This document shows positions 62,205 to 64,000 of a stretch of DNA of 64,000 bases, in pieces. The stretch spans positions 8,556,001-8,620,000 of the forward strand of contig JAILWY010000023.1 in assembly GCA_022113835.1 (NCBI GenBank), written 5' to 3'. The notes below the pieces were generated by a model that saw nothing but the letters and a program-made list of their open reading frames with translations, did no database searches and was not told where the DNA came from. The translations under genes were made by a program, and so were the position numbers. The first letter of the stretch is position 1. The number at the start of each line of letters is the position of its first letter. Origin of the DNA: Atopsyche davidsoni (taxonomy: Eukaryota; Arthropoda; Insecta; Trichoptera; Hydrobiosidae).

Positions 62205-63690
62205 CCGATGGTACTGTGTGGTCAAAATTTAACTTCCTGGAAGGTTACCATCTACTTGTATTTTCAAGGGTGTGAAAGGACCAACAGGCTACGCAAAAAG
62301 GAACATTATGACAGATAATCTTATCAGTGCATTCTCATTGATAATAGATAACTATATTATCAAACATATGAAAAAGTGCACATAAGAAGAAGGCCGCCGA
62401 ATTTTGAGGAATGATTGGACAACAGTATTACCGGAAATACGTGCATTTATTGAGATTTTATATGCTCGTGGAGCCTCCGAGGTAAAAAAATTAAAACTGA
62501 GCTATTTATGGTCAGCAAAGCGGGGTCCCGAATTTTTTAGAAAAACTGGCCAGAGAAAAGTTCAATCAAATCCTACGATTTATTTGTTTTGACAAAAGAA
62601 CCGAAACAAGCCTTAAAACAAATAAATTTGCCTCGATTTTGGAAATATGGGACAAGTTCATTGAAAATAGTCAAGCTTGCTATCAACCAGGGCAAAATAT
62701 AACAGTTGACGAGCAATTATTTCCGTCAAAACCCAGGTGCAGGTTTACACAGTATATGCCTAATAAACCCAACAAATTTGGCATCAAATTCTGACTTGCA
62801 TCAGATTCTAGTAGATGAATGGCTTTCCTTATTTGGGGAGAGATGAACAACGACCATCGTCAATGCTTCTCGGTGAACACGTTGTTCTAAAACTTGTCGA
62901 GCCATATACAAGCAATGGAAGAAATATCACGACCGATAACTTTTTCACTAGCTTGTCACTCGTTACAAAATTATTAGCAAAAAAACATCTCTAGTTGGAA
63001 CTATTAGAGGAATCAAAAGAGAACTACCCAAAGCAGCCAAACAAACGAAGGATAACTGCCTCATTTTTCCACTCTGCTATATAAATTAGAGAATTGAGTT
63101 CTTACAATATATAAAAGCAAAACAAATAAAAGAGTAGCTGTTCTAAGTTCTAAGCATAAATACGTCAAAATTGATCATAGTAATAAAAAAATGTTACCGG
63201 AATCTATTCAATATTATAACAGCACAAAATTTGGAGTTGATGTGGCGGATCAAATGGCCAGAAAACATACAGTAAAGGCTAGTTCTCGTAGATAACTAGC
63301 TTTTGCTGTATTTTTTCTAGTTCTCGTAGATAACGTAGTTCCCTCCAAATATTATTTAATATTTTAGATTTAGCTGCTATAAATGCTTGGATCCTTTACA
63401 AAGAAACGACAGGAATACAAATACAACGAAAAGAGTTCTTGTTTTAATAAACAGAACAGCTTTTCACCGAATACAGAGCTGCAAGACAGAAAAATTTATC
63501 AGAACATGAAGGCCCATAAAGATCAACTGCAACATCACCAAATGCAACCCATTCAAACAAACGCAAAATTAGTCAAGTACGACTTTTCCACAACAACAAA
63601 ACACATAATATATGTGAAAAATGTCAAAAGTATGTTTGCGGAAGATGTACACATAAAAAGATTTCCACTTTCATATCCTAAAATGTACAA
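62205..63690 (+). pseudogene. piggyBac-like transposase pseudogene
   Basis: Recognisable pieces in shifting frames include GPTGYAKRNIMTDNLISAFS, then NDWTTVLPEIRAFIEILYAR, KLKLSYLWSAKRGPEFFRKT, NITVDEQLFPSKPRC (catalytic Asp near 62708), NGRNITTDNFFTSLSL (catalytic Asp near 62938), LVGTIRGIKRELPKAAKQ and FGVDVADQMARKHTVKASSR. Near 63610-63645 the cysteine-rich C-terminal finger appears as CEKCQKYVCGRC. Stops and frameshifts interrupt it, for example TAA near 62392, TGA near 62791 and TAG near 63291. A small duplication of TAGTTCTCGTAGATAAC occurs at about 63280 and 63320. No intact protein is possible. Confidence 0.9.
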
Positions 63691-63832
63691 ATAATAATGC
63701 ATAAATTATTTTTTACCAAGTGAAGTAAATTTTTTATATTTTTAATATTTACTTATATAACTGTAAATAATATAAAAAATATAAAAAAATAATTTTAAAC
63801 AAATTTATTTACACATTAGTTATTCTTTCACA

Positions 63833-63871
63833 AAGCAGTCATTTTGACTGCTTTTGGGCAATATAGGTATA
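63833..63871 (-). repeat. piggyBac subterminal inverted repeat, right
   Basis: Partner of 61963-62001. It lies about 24 bp inside the right terminus. Confidence 0.9.
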
Positions 63872-63899
63872 CATAAAATCTTGGGCAATCTAGTGTTAA

Positions 63900-64000
63900 A
63901 TAAGTCAATGACAATTCAACATCGCGTCACACCGGTGTGATTCGTCAGTTTGCGGCACAGCGTCATTTGAAACGGCAACAGTGTAGATAAAAAGATATTT
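63900..64000. other. Window end, no gene seen
   Basis: About 100 bp right of the piggyBac element, without recognised features. Confidence 0.5.

Larger units (their letters stand above)
61786..63895 (+). mobile_element. piggyBac-like transposon, 2.11 kb, decayed
   Basis: The ends CACTAGGTTGCCCAA and TTGGGCAATCTAGTG are inverted repeats with one mismatch, each bordered by TTAA (61782-61785 and 63896-63899), the piggyBac target site. The interior encodes a broken piggyBac transposase. Inner inverted repeats (61963-62001 and 63833-63871) lie near both ends. Intact ends mean a working relative might still recognise it. Confidence 0.93.

Overview
The window looks like nuclear DNA of an arthropod, most likely an insect and probably a moth or butterfly. 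The background is AT-rich with long non-coding stretches, short GC-rich exons have spliceosomal junctions, and the transposon types (Tc1, mariner, BEL/Pao LTR element, Helitron, piggyBac, hAT MITE) match that setting. There is no prokaryotic-style gene organisation. The lineage call rests on element style and recalled families, not on a database search.

The only host gene identified with reasonable confidence is on the minus strand. Two adjoining coding exons (32407-33090 and 31185-31880) join in phase 0 and encode a long Arg/Ser/Gly-rich N-terminal region that runs into the first half of a RING finger of the RNF144 (RBR E3 ubiquitin ligase) type. The next exon, which should finish the RING, was not found, so much of 1-31184 may be intron of this gene. 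Upstream on the same strand are a 50-nt exon (35755-35804), a GC-rich promoter-like zone with a good splice donor (53595-54480, donor at 53902), and a 91-nt exon (55617-55707). These may be 5' exons of the same gene. Other candidate exons are at 38909 (minus), 39925-39992 (plus, N-myristoylation-like start) and 42353-42398 (plus).

The left third (2671-11468) is a nested transposon. A Tc1 element, defined by 26-bp inverted repeats and a TA duplication, carries a 7161-bp LTR retrotransposon (4138-11298) with apparently identical 911-bp LTRs and a CCAAT target duplication. The retrotransposon has one uninterrupted frame of 1650 codons. It encodes BEL/Pao-type Gag and protease, then about 720 residues of tandem repeats, then a stub of integrase. 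Reverse transcriptase and RNase H are absent. A piece of its own gag sequence lies inside the repeat units. This is the most unusual object in the window.

Other mobile DNA: a 1455-bp Helitron with a gutted Rep/helicase frame (16575-18029), a frameshifted mariner (33746-35008) inside the RNF144-like gene, a 273-bp hAT-type MITE (46805-47077), and a decayed piggyBac-like element with unusual internal inverted repeats (61786-63895). The rest is AT-rich intron or intergenic DNA with microsatellites, short GC-rich satellites, hairpins, two pairs of decayed dispersed repeats and a few possible regulatory clusters.
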